DNA from: Beijerinckiaceae bacterium
GTDB lineage: Bacteria > Pseudomonadota > Alphaproteobacteria > Rhizobiales > Beijerinckiaceae
DNA: 64,000 nucleotides
NCBI GenBank assembly: GCA_947370975.1
Contig: CANBNG010000001.1
Location: 124,001 to 188,000 of the forward strand
Direction of reading: 5' to 3'
Positions 18,801 through 26,103 of the stretch are shown here, one piece after another. The notes beneath the pieces were generated by a model. The model searched no databases. It was given only the letters and a program-made list of their open reading frames with translations, and was not told where the DNA came from. Numbering within the stretch: position 1 is the stretch's first letter; each line of letters begins with the position of its first letter. The position numbers and the translations under genes are program-made.

Positions 18801-19690
18801 CCATCAACGGGTCGAGCGGCACGGACCAGAATGTCAGCTGGGCGATGACGAACGGTCGCCTGACGCTGACCAATTCTGGCGGCGACTTTCACATTGTCTC
18901 GACCTCGCTCGCCGCCCGCGACCAGGCCGTGAGCCTGGGCTTCCTCGGGACCGACCTCAATGTCACGTCCTCTGGCACGCAGATCCGGGTGTCTTCGACT
19001 GTGCTGGATGCGACGGCGCCTCTGGCCGACAGTTCAGCGACCGTCTCACGCGTTGGATCTTCGCTCAAATTTGCGAGCGCTGTTCCCGAAGACCTGATTA
19101 TCGCTGTTGCAAATTCAACCGCCAGCGGCCTGCGCCGAATTGCGGCTGACATATCGACCGGCGCGGGTTCGACCGTCAATTCGTCGCCTGACATCAATGT
19201 CCGGATCGACTCGGCCAATCAGCTCTCGATCCTCGATCCGCTTTCGGGTCGCGTGCTGGCAACGCGCGCCTGGACCGGAGATCAACCCGTCAGCTATCGC
19301 GGCCTGTCCTTTACCCTCAGCGGCAAAGCACAAGTTGGCGACAGTTTCGCAATCTCCAACGATACCTCGCGCACCGGTGACAATCGCAACGCACTGGCAA
19401 TCGCGGGTCTTTCGATCGTCTCGATCTTCGGGGCGGGACAGGGATCTTTCCAGGATGTCTACGATTCCGTGACATCCAAACTCGGCGCGAAGGTCAACTC
19501 GGCCAATATGACTGCGGCCGCCTCGAAAACATCCGAGAGCGATCTCAAGGCAGCCTACGACTCCATCGCCGGCGTGAACCTCGACAAGGAAGCTGCCGAT
19601 CTGATCCGCTATCAGCAAGCCTATCAGGCTTCGGCTCAGGTCATCATGGCCGCACGTGACATGTTCGCAACCATTCTCAAATCGTTCTGA
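15830..19690 (+). CDS. flgK: FlgK, hook-filament junction protein, oversized
   Basis: N-terminal LGIGSSGLTAYRKLLETIGGNITNANTDGYARR and C-terminal LDKEAADLIRYQQAYQASAQVIMAARDMFATILKSF are typical FlgK ends, which form the coiled-coil core linking hook to filament. The length of 1286 aa is more than twice the usual 450-600 aa. The surplus is a beta-rich, Ser/Thr/Gly-rich middle from about residue 330 to 1190, including a pair of similar 83-residue units starting near residues 881 and 964 (GDL-[AT]-NALL). The frame is continuous with codon use like its neighbours. It overlaps flgJ and precedes flgL by 8 bases. Together with the giant FlgE it suggests an enlarged, decorated hook region. Confidence 0.92.
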   Translation: MTDILGIGSSGLTAYRKLLETIGGNITNANTDGYARRDVVLNGTGDGSMSPTSQAVSGGSGVNVDSVRRASDAFLQSQSLKATSLNSESQILADSLGQLEKSFMTTNLNPGALVGEFYNRFQDLANSPTSASSRLALIDSGTRTAEVFKTSANAVAESLNSTGTAINAGLTQINGITDQLAKLNISLDRGASGGQKANDLLDLRDKLLQQLASLTNFTTTETTSGSVTVYLGDTASGRRLVGPDGAHTLGAIETAGRLDITFDPYTNPVTTNQLTSGVVAGLLDFRREASSLLDNINRLAVGFANAVNEQHMKGVDAKGQSGKVMFSTDGLVSSASPTNMGSAKVSVAVSEAGLLAGGNYKTTYNTETKAWTVTGADGRAVTGANNLSLDGLTFSFEGQASNGDTFFLDPLKNAAASMSFLRQNPEEIATSLPIYVDPASTNTGTAQLSVDKGPVPAAITTIPSAADLYASGQSKTADFKRDGSVFFLPAGTTAVEIASLSQVSAVHFALDSTALAKLEASGDSVANSKLTLTVNLDVNTNSTQAVSLDLHPANGTLAALADAINVAAAKHDPSLRGTIFASVTNGVLNLNALGTHSVSNGALGSSDISRTPIAGTNEAGIPGADIQVFTREGRQLSGPQLSAAAAATFITAANGFLPEAKYEFVPIGNTSRYPGVDLQDTSQLLAVAQELVGNGQPATIDVTAQPEYNTTQTGLDGAITSGAVYALDLSGLPPVRLSGDAIAGKDAAGITAALMDGVNAHASTQSWLGTTINLGNSTLKDGQFNITIDLGDGPTEQTVVFYRGQGPAPTFSLLDSGTFEIAGNTGLKMSLVPGDPSGSRVMITLPPQLRTAAPHITFSADPAVTTLGLSGTLTSKVTGSGDLANALLTSRKPTLSLTGTTLGSLSISIDGSSGQSNGVAWSVIDGRLQITSDDATMQVVADDDSTALGFSGAEGAGARIGAAGDLTNALLVASPVKLNVSDVAGGTRDITINGSSGTDQNVSWAMTNGRLTLTNSGGDFHIVSTSLAARDQAVSLGFLGTDLNVTSSGTQIRVSSTVLDATAPLADSSATVSRVGSSLKFASAVPEDLIIAVANSTASGLRRIAADISTGAGSTVNSSPDINVRIDSANQLSILDPLSGRVLATRAWTGDQPVSYRGLSFTLSGKAQVGDSFAISNDTSRTGDNRNALAIAGLSIVSIFGAGQGSFQDVYDSVTSKLGAKVNSANMTAAASKTSESDLKAAYDSIAGVNLDKEAADLIRYQQAYQASAQVIMAARDMFATILKSF
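18464..18955 (+). repeat. Duplicated 83-residue module inside flgK
   Basis: Two adjacent units share GDL-x-NALL near the start, I-[DN]-GSSG in the middle (DGSSGQS and NGSSGTD), [VN]-[AS]-W-[SA]-x-x-[DN]-GRL then T, and [AS]-LGF at the end. The starting glycines are residues 881 and 964, a period of 83. Confidence 0.75.
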
Positions 19691-19698
19691 GGCTCACC

Positions 19699-20604
19699 AT
19701 GCAGGTCTCCACCAGCACTTTCTTTCGTAACCAGACCGATAGCCTTCAGGAACTGAAGACCAGCATTTCCACGCTGCAAACAGAAATCGCTTCGGGCAAG
19801 AAGGTCACTGTGCCTTCGGACGATCCGATTGCCTTCTCGGAGCTGAGCCGGCTCAAGGCGAAGAATGCCGAACTCGTGCAGGCGGGCAAGAACATCATTT
19901 CTGTCCAGCAGCGTCTGGCGATGACTGAAAATGCGCTCACCCAATTCACGACCACGATCACACGCATCAAGGAACTTGGTGTGCAGGCCGGACAGAGCAC
20001 CGCCTCGGCATCCGACAAGATGAATATTGCAGCTGAAATTTCGGTCCTCTCGGAGACCCTGCTGGGCCTTGCCAATACGAAGAACCTCGATGGCACATCT
20101 CTCTTTGCCGGTTACAAGCCGGATGTGACGCCCTTCACAATGGCAACCGACGGGACCGTGACCTATCACGGCGATTCCAGCCAGATAGAACAGACCATCG
20201 GCAGCGACGCCTCAATGCACACCAACCTTGCGGGTTCCGCCGTGTTTCTCGAGGTGCAGCAGGACGACGGCTCGAAGAAATCGATCTTCGATACGATCAA
20301 GACCGCCATGTCACAATTGAAGGCCGGCGAAGCTCCTACCGATCTTGCCGCAGAGACAGAATCCGCGATCACGCATATCGGCTCGTTCCTCACGATCACA
20401 GGCGCGCGTCTTTCGCGCGTCACCGATCAGGTCGACAGGAACCAGCAGGATACGCTGGCTGCGACGGCGCAGATTTCGACACTCGAGGGCACCGATGTCG
20501 AGAAGGCCATCACCGAGATGAAGCAGAAAATGCTGAGCCTCGATGCGGCTCAGGCCTCATTCGTCAAGATCGCCGATCTGTCGCTCTTCAGTTACCTGAG
20601 GTAG
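19699..20604 (+). CDS. flgL: FlgL, hook-filament junction protein
   Basis: The 301-aa product has flagellin-like ends: MQVSTSTFFRNQTDSLQELK, QTEIASGKKVTVPSDDPIAF (residues about 29-48) and a C-terminal helix TDVEKAITEMKQKMLSLDAAQASFVKIADLSLFSYLR. This is the FlgL (HAP3) pattern of about 300 aa. FlgL adapts the FlgK ring to the first flagellin layer. It is last in the flgB-L operon. Its 3' end overlaps by 17 bases the end of the oppositely oriented gene at 20588-21037. Confidence 0.93.
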   Translation: MQVSTSTFFRNQTDSLQELKTSISTLQTEIASGKKVTVPSDDPIAFSELSRLKAKNAELVQAGKNIISVQQRLAMTENALTQFTTTITRIKELGVQAGQSTASASDKMNIAAEISVLSETLLGLANTKNLDGTSLFAGYKPDVTPFTMATDGTVTYHGDSSQIEQTIGSDASMHTNLAGSAVFLEVQQDDGSKKSIFDTIKTAMSQLKAGEAPTDLAAETESAITHIGSFLTITGARLSRVTDQVDRNQQDTLAATAQISTLEGTDVEKAITEMKQKMLSLDAAQASFVKIADLSLFSYLR

Positions 20605-21037
20605 TAGCCGCACTTGGTCCCGGCTGAAGGTTCTGTCGCATGTACAGGGTCTTCAGCCGCGGCAGACGCTCCAGATATTCCGCCCATTCGAGATCGTAGG
20701 GCGGTCCGATCCATTCATCGCTGCTCATGAGCTGGGCGGTGACATCGAGAATGCCGGCACGCGCCGCACTCACCTGATCAAGCTCGGAATCCGTCAGACC
20801 ATCCCGCTTCGTTTGCGAAAGCTGTGCTTCCAGCAGCGTCAGCGGATCGAGAATTTCCGCACGCTCGCGCCGCAGGGCCTCGGGCAGCTTCTGCTTGGCT
20901 TCTTCCTCCACGCCCAGTTTCATGAGGCGCATCTGAATATCGCGCAATTGCCCGCTTTGCTGGGCGTGAAGAGCGCCGAAAACAAGCATCACAAGCAGCA
21001 CTACTGCCACGATCGTGATGATCAAAATGAGATCCAT
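20588..21037 (-). CDS. Unknown single-pass membrane protein with coiled-coil cytoplasmic/periplasmic part
   Basis: The 149-aa product (counted from ATG 21037) has an N-terminal membrane helix MDLILIITIVAVVLLVMLVF (residues 1-20), then a charged helical region (QQSGQLRDIQMRLMKLGVEEEAKQKL, residues about 26-52), and a variable C-terminus. No family was recognised. ATG 21037 puts the membrane segment at the very start with AGGG upstream; the frame extends to 21097. It is transcribed against flgL and divergently from the transglycosylase, within a flagellar block, so a motility role is possible but unproven. Confidence 0.6.
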   Translation of the reverse strand: MDLILIITIVAVVLLVMLVFGALHAQQSGQLRDIQMRLMKLGVEEEAKQKLPEALRRERAEILDPLTLLEAQLSQTKRDGLTDSELDQVSAARAGILDVTAQLMSSDEWIGPPYDLEWAEYLERLPRLKTLYMRQNLQPGPSAATTSGN

Positions 21038-21099
21038 CTGGAATGCCCTTTTCGCGATGCGCAGCTGTTTGGTCGATTGCTGATTGAGCAGTGTCAAAC

Positions 21100-21115
21100 T
21101 GGCGCGAGACTTGCT
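21100..21115 (+). promoter_or_regulatory. sigma-54 promoter of the flagellar transglycosylase gene
   Basis: TGGCGC-N5-TTGCT, with GG at 21101-21102 and GC at 21113-21114 separated by 10 bases; one mismatch to TGGCAC. The predicted start, about 21126, is just upstream of the ATG at 21136. The identical -24 variant is used by the fliD promoter. Confidence 0.8.
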
Positions 21116-21135
21116 GGTTCACAGCATCACAACGG

Positions 21136-22215
21136 ATGCAAACGCCGCTCATGACAATCGAAAAGATAGCCGATTCAAGAGATCATGTCATCGCCACCAT
21201 TCGCAAGGTGGCTGACAATGCGAATGTCGATTTCAGCTATCTCCTGAATCAGGCGAAGATTGAAAGCGGCCTCAATCCAAATGCGCGCACCGGCGCCAGC
21301 TCGGCTGTGGGGCTCTATCAATTCACCTCCGGCACCTGGCTCAGCATGGTGCGCCAGCACGGCGCACAAGTCGGTCTGGATGCAGAGGCCCAATCCCTGC
21401 GTGACCAAACGGCAACCAGCGCCGACAAGGCGCAGATTCTTGCCTTGCGCACGCAGCCCGAAATTGCCTCGACCATGGCTGCGCGTTTCGCACTCGACAA
21501 TGCAAAGGCGCTCTCGGCCGCTGGCCATACGGCTGTGGGGCCAACCGAACTTTATCTCGCGCATTTCCTGGGATCGGGTGGCGCGACAACTTTCATGAAC
21601 GGGCTTCGCGATGCGCCAAGCCAGCCTGCTGCAGCCTCCCTGCCCGCCGCAGCGGCGGCCAATACGCCCGTTTTCTTCAAGGATGGAACGGCGCGCAGCT
21701 TCCGCGAAATCTATGATCGCTTCGCGCAGAAATTCGGAAGCGAGACAGCAAGTCTTGCAAAAAGCGAGGCCATCGCAGCCTCAGACGCCGCGCGGATTGC
21801 CAGCAAGCTTCCCCAAGGCCTGACGGATTCGCAGATCGTCAAAATCGTCAAATCGACATTGGCCGCAGCCAATGCGCAATCTGCCAATGCGCAGACCGCC
21901 AACGGACAGCAAGCGCCCGCAAGCGTGCCAGTGTCGGAAGACATGATGGCGACGTTCCTCAAGGGCTTTTCGATGACCGACACGACGCCCGGCCTGACGC
22001 CGGTCGATGCGCCGACACGCGATGCCTCGCAAGGCGCAAGCACGCAAACGCGCGATGCCGCTTTGCCGGCGCATAATGTCGAACCGCTCGCGCTCGGCTC
22101 GCAATTGATCCTGCGTGCTGTCGATCAGGAAAGTGCCAAGGCGGCGGATGCTGCCGCAACGCAATCAAACAATGAGCAGACGGCTTCGCTCTGGAAAATC
22201 CTGAACGCCAGCTGA
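21136..22215 (+). CDS. Flagellum-associated lytic transglycosylase (SLT family)
   Basis: The 359-aa product has an SLT/lysozyme-like domain at residues about 20-155: QAKIESGLNP with catalytic Glu43, then SSAVGLYQFTSGTW (the GLYQF-type substrate motif) and ELYLAHFLGSGGA. Downstream is a low-complexity Ala/Gln/Asn region (residues about 175-355). The enzyme would cut peptidoglycan for rod passage, replacing the hydrolase half missing from FlgJ. No Sec signal peptide is visible from ATG 21136 or ATG 21151, so it may leave by the flagellar export system or have an undetected start. A sigma-54 promoter lies 21 bases upstream of the ATG, linking it to the hook-basal-body class. Confidence 0.85.
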   Translation: MQTPLMTIEKIADSRDHVIATIRKVADNANVDFSYLLNQAKIESGLNPNARTGASSAVGLYQFTSGTWLSMVRQHGAQVGLDAEAQSLRDQTATSADKAQILALRTQPEIASTMAARFALDNAKALSAAGHTAVGPTELYLAHFLGSGGATTFMNGLRDAPSQPAAASLPAAAAANTPVFFKDGTARSFREIYDRFAQKFGSETASLAKSEAIAASDAARIASKLPQGLTDSQIVKIVKSTLAAANAQSANAQTANGQQAPASVPVSEDMMATFLKGFSMTDTTPGLTPVDAPTRDASQGASTQTRDAALPAHNVEPLALGSQLILRAVDQESAKAADAAATQSNNEQTASLWKILNAS

Positions 22216-22225
22216 CGCCAAGGCA

Positions 22226-22765
22226 TCACACTGCGGGTTCGGCGCTCTCGGTCTCTGCGGGCGATGCTTTGGCTTTGGCGAGAACAGCCTTGTTCTCGGC
22301 AAGCAGATGGCTCGCGTGTTCCTTGGTGACCTCGATCACCGGTCCAAGCGCTTGCTTGCCATTCTTGGTCTTGCCCTCCTCGACAAGACGCACGGAAACC
22401 ACGCCCTTCTTGGCAGCTGGCGCGGTCACTGGAGTAGCGGAGGGATCAGTTTCCGTCCCATCCGAGTCCAGCGGCGCCTCTGGCGCCACCGGCTCTACTT
22501 CAGGCGCAAACATGCGTTCCGACGTGCTGATCTCGAAGGGAGGGGCAACCTCCCTCTGCACGTCCTTGACGCGAAGACGCTCGAGCTTCTGCCAGACTTT
22601 CAGAAACGCGACCTTGCGGATCAGCATGTCCACGCCCGGCAGATGGATCGACGAAATCTCGGCGACCTGCGCGCGCACTTCCGCAACAGCCGCGCAACGG
22701 CTTTCCTCGGTCAGCGTCTCAAAGTCGAGCGCCCTGAGTTTAAGAAGAACGTCGATGCGCGACAT
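22226..22765 (-). CDS. Unknown protein downstream of fliD
   Basis: The 179-aa product has a helical N-terminus (MSRIDVLLKLRALDF...EVRAQVAEISSIHLPGVDML), a Pro/Ala/acidic linker near residues 88-120 and a short beta/basic C-terminal part (VVSVRLVEEGKTKNGKQALGP). No recognised family, signal or membrane segment. GAGGAC lies 10 bases upstream of the ATG. It is the third gene of the minus-strand fliD group and ends 10 bases from the converging transglycosylase gene. Position suggests a secretion or assembly accessory for filament proteins; that is inference only. Confidence 0.6.
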   Translation of the reverse strand: MSRIDVLLKLRALDFETLTEESRCAAVAEVRAQVAEISSIHLPGVDMLIRKVAFLKVWQKLERLRVKDVQREVAPPFEISTSERMFAPEVEPVAPEAPLDSDGTETDPSATPVTAPAAKKGVVSVRLVEEGKTKNGKQALGPVIEVTKEHASHLLAENKAVLAKAKASPAETESAEPAV

Positions 22766-22789
22766 GGCTGCAAAAGTCCTCAGTCAGAT

Positions 22790-22984
22790 TCAGTTTGCGA
22801 GGTCGCTGTCCAGCAGAACGGCAGCGCCCTGAATGCCCTTTGCGCCGAGTTCCTGCGGCCACTTTTCCGCGTCGGTGATTGTGGCAACGAGATGCTGCTG
22901 CACCACCTGCTCCGCGCCTTCGACGTCGGCGGCTTCCACCACCATATCGCCTTCGACCATCCACTTGACCACGAACTTCGGCAT
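22790..22984 (-). CDS. Small unknown protein directly downstream of fliD
   Basis: The 64-aa acidic protein, MPKFVVKWMVEGDMVVEAAD at the start and AVLLDSDLAN at the end, probably folds as a small alpha/beta domain. ATG 22984 has an excellent AAGGAG six bases upstream; the frame runs to 23035 but without a ribosome-binding site. It occupies the place where fliS normally follows fliD, but shows no FliS features (FliS is an all-helical protein of about 120-140 aa). Confidence 0.65.
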   Translation of the reverse strand: MPKFVVKWMVEGDMVVEAADVEGAEQVVQQHLVATITDAEKWPQELGAKGIQGAAVLLDSDLAN

Positions 22985-23010
22985 AGGAACTCCTTGAGGG
23001 TTGCGCGCGG

Positions 23011-24777
23011 TCAGCCCTTCAGACCGTTGGTCCACGCGGTGAATGAATTGGTAAGGCTGGTCTGCGTCGACTGCGATTGATTGACGAAGCTCTGCATTTC
23101 CGTGAACTGCTTGAGATAGCGCGCCTGGATCGCATCCATCTGCGTATTGAGCGCGGCAATCCGGTCGTCAATCTTGGGAATTTCGACCTTGGTTTCCTTG
23201 TCGGAAAGCTGAACGAAACTCGAATCCAGCCCGAGCACGAGGTCAGACAATTTCGTCATCCGCACCATGGCGCCAGGCGACGTGCTGTCGGTTGATGAAA
23301 TCACGGAAGCCAACATCTCGGGATAAGAATCCGTGATCTTGCTGAGCTGTGTTTCATCGATCGTCAGCGTGCCGTCGAGTTTGGTACGCACGCCGATGCC
23401 GGCAAGGCTCACAGAGGTACCAGAGGCAGTCGTGATCGGGCTCGTGGTCAAGCGGCGCATTTGCGACATGAAGTTCTTGGCCACGAAATCATTGGAGAGG
23501 CCGCCGCGCTTCTGGATGTCGGCATCATATTTGACCTCGTTCTCGATGGTGAGCATCAAGGTATTGAAGGTCGCAACGATAGCCCGCAGCGCATTCGTGA
23601 ATTTGGCTGTGTCCGAGAAGGTCGACAAACGCACAGTGCTGTCGCCCGTGACGGTCTTCACATCGATATTCAATCCGCTGACGAGCGTCGAAAACCGGTT
23701 GGTGGCAGATTCAGACACAATGCCATTGGCCTCGATCTGGGCATTGACGCCATAAGACTGGCCGGGATCAGTCCCGCCTCCAGCCGCAGGCGCTCCAATC
23801 CGGAGTCCCGAGCTCGCAGCACCCGTTCCCGACACGGCATCGATTGCGCCATTGGTGGTTGTGTCGACGAAAAAGCGGTTTGCCGAACCCGTCCCATGCG
23901 TGATGGTCAAATAACGCTTGTCGGCGCTGCCGGGCGTCGTCGCCGTCATGATGGTCGCGTCGAAACCCGTGGTCGCCTTGACGGCATCCCGCAAGGCGTC
24001 GAGCGAGCTGTAGTGCGAGAGGTCGAACGAAGCCAGCGCAGTGCCGGGCTGCGTGATTGGCTGGACGGCATTGCCATCTGCCGAGGCGACAGGACTGTTG
24101 CTCGCGGTATTGGTGAAAACCACCACGCCACCGCTGGCAGCGCCAGACGACCACCCGCTGAGCGTGCCCGTAAAGGCGCCCTTGGCTGCCGTGCCTGAAA
24201 CGCCATCAGCCACAGAGGCGAAGGCGGTGGCGACTTCGGTCGCAGTCATGTCGGCGGAGGCTGTCAGCGTCATGCCACCCACAGTCACAGCGGCGCCGGT
24301 GGCAAGAGCGTTGAATTGAACAGTGCTGCCGGCGGTCAGATCGACCGCACCCGAGCGTGCACCGCTATAAATATTGAACATGCGCGTGGGCGCAGGCGTC
24401 ACATCGCCAACCAGATTGCTGTTCAGCCCGAGCGGCGAAAGCATGACGGAATTGGTCGAGGCGAGCTGCTTCACCTTGAAGGAGAAGTCGATGGCCGAAG
24501 GCTTGTAATAGGGCCGGAACGAAAAGCTCGCCTTCGTGTCATCGGAGGATTGCGGCTGAAAGGATGCGGCCGCGGGATCGCCGAAGGCGGTCATCGCCGT
24601 TTTCATGTCGTTGGCGGCAGAATAGATGCGCCCGATCGAGGAGACCTTGTTCTCGGCGACAGTCTTCTCTTTGTCGAGCATGGCCTGACGGGGCGCGCGC
24701 TCGGCTTCAGTGAGGCTCTTGGCCAGCGCCTGAACGTCGATGGAACTGCCAGTCAAACTATTGACGATATTGACCAT
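23011..24777 (-). CDS. fliD: FliD, filament cap protein
   Basis: The 588-aa product begins MVNIVNSLTGSSIDVQALAKSLTEAERAPRQAMLDKE-like, a FliD N-terminal signature, followed by SSIGRIYSAANDMKTAM, an Ala/Gly/Ser/Thr-rich middle, and a C-terminal coiled coil (ETKVEIPKIDDRIAALNTQMDAIQARYLKQFTEMQSF). FliD pentamers cap the filament and fold incoming flagellin. ATG 24777 has AAGGAG seven bases upstream. The in-frame TTG at 24798 is excluded because it lies upstream of the start predicted for the sigma-54 promoter at 24801-24816. The gene leads a three-gene minus-strand group; no FliS-like gene follows. Confidence 0.92.
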   Translation of the reverse strand: MVNIVNSLTGSSIDVQALAKSLTEAERAPRQAMLDKEKTVAENKVSSIGRIYSAANDMKTAMTAFGDPAAASFQPQSSDDTKASFSFRPYYKPSAIDFSFKVKQLASTNSVMLSPLGLNSNLVGDVTPAPTRMFNIYSGARSGAVDLTAGSTVQFNALATGAAVTVGGMTLTASADMTATEVATAFASVADGVSGTAAKGAFTGTLSGWSSGAASGGVVVFTNTASNSPVASADGNAVQPITQPGTALASFDLSHYSSLDALRDAVKATTGFDATIMTATTPGSADKRYLTITHGTGSANRFFVDTTTNGAIDAVSGTGAASSGLRIGAPAAGGGTDPGQSYGVNAQIEANGIVSESATNRFSTLVSGLNIDVKTVTGDSTVRLSTFSDTAKFTNALRAIVATFNTLMLTIENEVKYDADIQKRGGLSNDFVAKNFMSQMRRLTTSPITTASGTSVSLAGIGVRTKLDGTLTIDETQLSKITDSYPEMLASVISSTDSTSPGAMVRMTKLSDLVLGLDSSFVQLSDKETKVEIPKIDDRIAALNTQMDAIQARYLKQFTEMQSFVNQSQSTQTSLTNSFTAWTNGLKG

Positions 24778-24800
24778 CCGACTACTCCTTGTCAGCAATC

Positions 24801-24816
24801 AGCAAATATCGCGCCA
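24801..24816 (-). promoter_or_regulatory. sigma-54 promoter of fliD
   Basis: On the minus strand TGGCGC-N5-TTGCT, with the GG and GC pairs 10 bases apart. The predicted transcript start is near 24790, 13 bases before the ATG at 24777 and just enough to hold the AAGGAG. Confidence 0.82.
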
Positions 24817-24849
24817 ACCGCTCGTGGATATTTACAGGGCTAGGACACA

Positions 24850-24880
24850 GAAAAAGGGGCGGGGTTTCCCCCGCCCCCCG
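24850..24880 (-). terminator. Intrinsic terminator of flagellin gene 1
   Basis: On the minus strand a G/C-only stem (GGGGCGGGG paired with CCCCGCCCC, 3-4 base loop) is followed by CTTTTTCTG. It lies 25 bases after the flagellin stop. Confidence 0.88.
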
Positions 24881-24904
24881 GTTTGCAGAAAATATGGCTC
24901 AGAC

Positions 24905-25744
24905 TTACTTGAGCAGGGACAGAACAGCCTGGGGCTGCTGGTTGGCCTGGGCCAACATGGCGGTTGCCGCCTGCTGAATGATCTGGCTGCGCGCGAGCTG
25001 CGTCGTCGCCTGGCCGTAATCCACGTCTTCGATGCGGCTGCGCGAGGCGGACGCGTTCGTGGAAATGTTGGTCAGGTTATCGACCGTGTACTGGAGACGG
25101 TTGATCGACGCGCCCATCGTGGAACGCTGCGTATTGACGTTGGCGATGCTGTCATCCAGCGTCGACAGGAGCGATGCCGCAGAGCTCGCCGTGGCCGAGG
25201 ACAGGTCGCCAGCCTTGACGGTGACAACGCCACCGCTGGTGACGAACGTGCCGATGCTGACGCTGATCTGATCAGCAGAGCCGCCATCCGAACCGACCTG
25301 GAAGGAGAACGTGCCAGAATTCGTGCTGGCGTTCAGGACGTTCATGCCGTTCCACTTCGTGGTGCCGGCAACGCGATCGATTTCGTTCGCGAGCTTGTCA
25401 TATTCGGTGGCGAGCGCCGTGCGATCCGTCGTGCTGTTGGTGTCGTTGCCCGACTGCACGGTCAGTTCACGCATGCGCTGCAGCATGTTGGTGATTTCGT
25501 TGGTCGCGCCTTCAGCCGTCTGCAGCAGCGAGATGCCGTCGTTGGCATTGCGCACAGCCTGGTTGAGGCCCTTGATCTGCGAGGTCAGCTTGGCAGCGAT
25601 GGCGATGCCGGCCGCGTCGTCAGAAGCCGAATTGATGCGCTTGCCCGTCGAGAGCTCCTGCATCGCGGTCGAGAGGTTACGCGCGTTGGAAGTAATGGCC
25701 GCCTGAGCATATAGCGCGGACACATTGGTGTTGATGACAGTCAT
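24905..25744 (-). CDS. fliC: Flagellin 1
   Basis: This 279-aa flagellin of the short alphaproteobacterial type has the D0/D1 N-terminal domain (INTNVSALYAQAAITSNARN, then TGKRINSASDDAAGIAIAAKL), a minimal middle of about 60 residues, and C-terminal SRIEDVDYGQATTQLARSQIIQQAATAMLAQANQQPQAVLSLL. Flagellin polymerises into the filament after export. It differs from the other three copies at a handful of sites (YDKLANEID, LDDSIANVNTQRSTM). It has its own sigma-28 promoter at 25832-25858, a conserved leader and its own terminator, so is transcribed singly. RBS GGAGCAAGACA before ATG. Confidence 0.96.
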   Translation of the reverse strand: MTVINTNVSALYAQAAITSNARNLSTAMQELSTGKRINSASDDAAGIAIAAKLTSQIKGLNQAVRNANDGISLLQTAEGATNEITNMLQRMRELTVQSGNDTNSTTDRTALATEYDKLANEIDRVAGTTKWNGMNVLNASTNSGTFSFQVGSDGGSADQISVSIGTFVTSGGVVTVKAGDLSSATASSAASLLSTLDDSIANVNTQRSTMGASINRLQYTVDNLTNISTNASASRSRIEDVDYGQATTQLARSQIIQQAATAMLAQANQQPQAVLSLLK

Positions 25745-25831
25745 TGTCTTGCTCCGAATAACACAGTCAATTTACCAACGACGTGTCCGCCGCTGTTTCA
25801 GGGTGGCCGTTACCGGCTCCCGATAAGGTAA

Positions 25832-25858
25832 AAGACGGCGGCGCGGCCGTATCCTTTA
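25832..25858 (-). promoter_or_regulatory. sigma-28 (FliA) promoter of flagellin gene 1
   Basis: On the minus strand TAAA (25858-25855), 15-base spacer, GCCGTCTT (25839-25832). Spacing equals the sigma-28 consensus TAAA-N15-GCCGATAA. It is followed by the TTATCGGGAGC block shared by all four flagellin leaders. The rest of the 359-base gap to the next flagellin holds only this promoter, the leader, a featureless stretch at 25860-26046 and the neighbouring terminator. Confidence 0.88.
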
Positions 25859-26046
25859 GCTTCAGCGGAGTCTTTTTTCTCGCCCCGCAAACATTCCGAA
25901 ATAGCGGCTAAAATTGCTTGATGTCATGCGCTTGAGTTGGATTATTCACCTGAAACGCAAGGCGTCGCGCCAGGTACAAAAATCGATGAGCGCCTCTTGC
26001 GCGCGGCAAGATCGAGCGCCTTCAAAAAAAATGAAATGCCTGAAAA

Positions 26047-26077
26047 CAAAAAAAGAGCGGGGGTTGCCCCCCGCCCT
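26047..26077 (-). terminator. Intrinsic terminator of flagellin gene 2
   Basis: On the minus strand GCGGGGGGCAACCCCCGC stem-loop followed by TCTTTTTTTG. Near-identical to the terminators of flagellin genes 3 and 4. Confidence 0.9.
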
Positions 26078-26103
26078 TCTTACCGAAAAATATCGTTTCA
26101 GAC

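Noticed and set aside
24777..24798. Upstream TTG start for fliD
   Set aside because: It would precede the transcript start predicted from the sigma-54 promoter and has no ribosome-binding site.
25957..25972. sigma-54-like TGGCGC...TTGC on the minus strand upstream of flagellin 1
   Set aside because: The GG-GC spacing is 11 rather than 10, and a good sigma-28 promoter lies closer to the gene.
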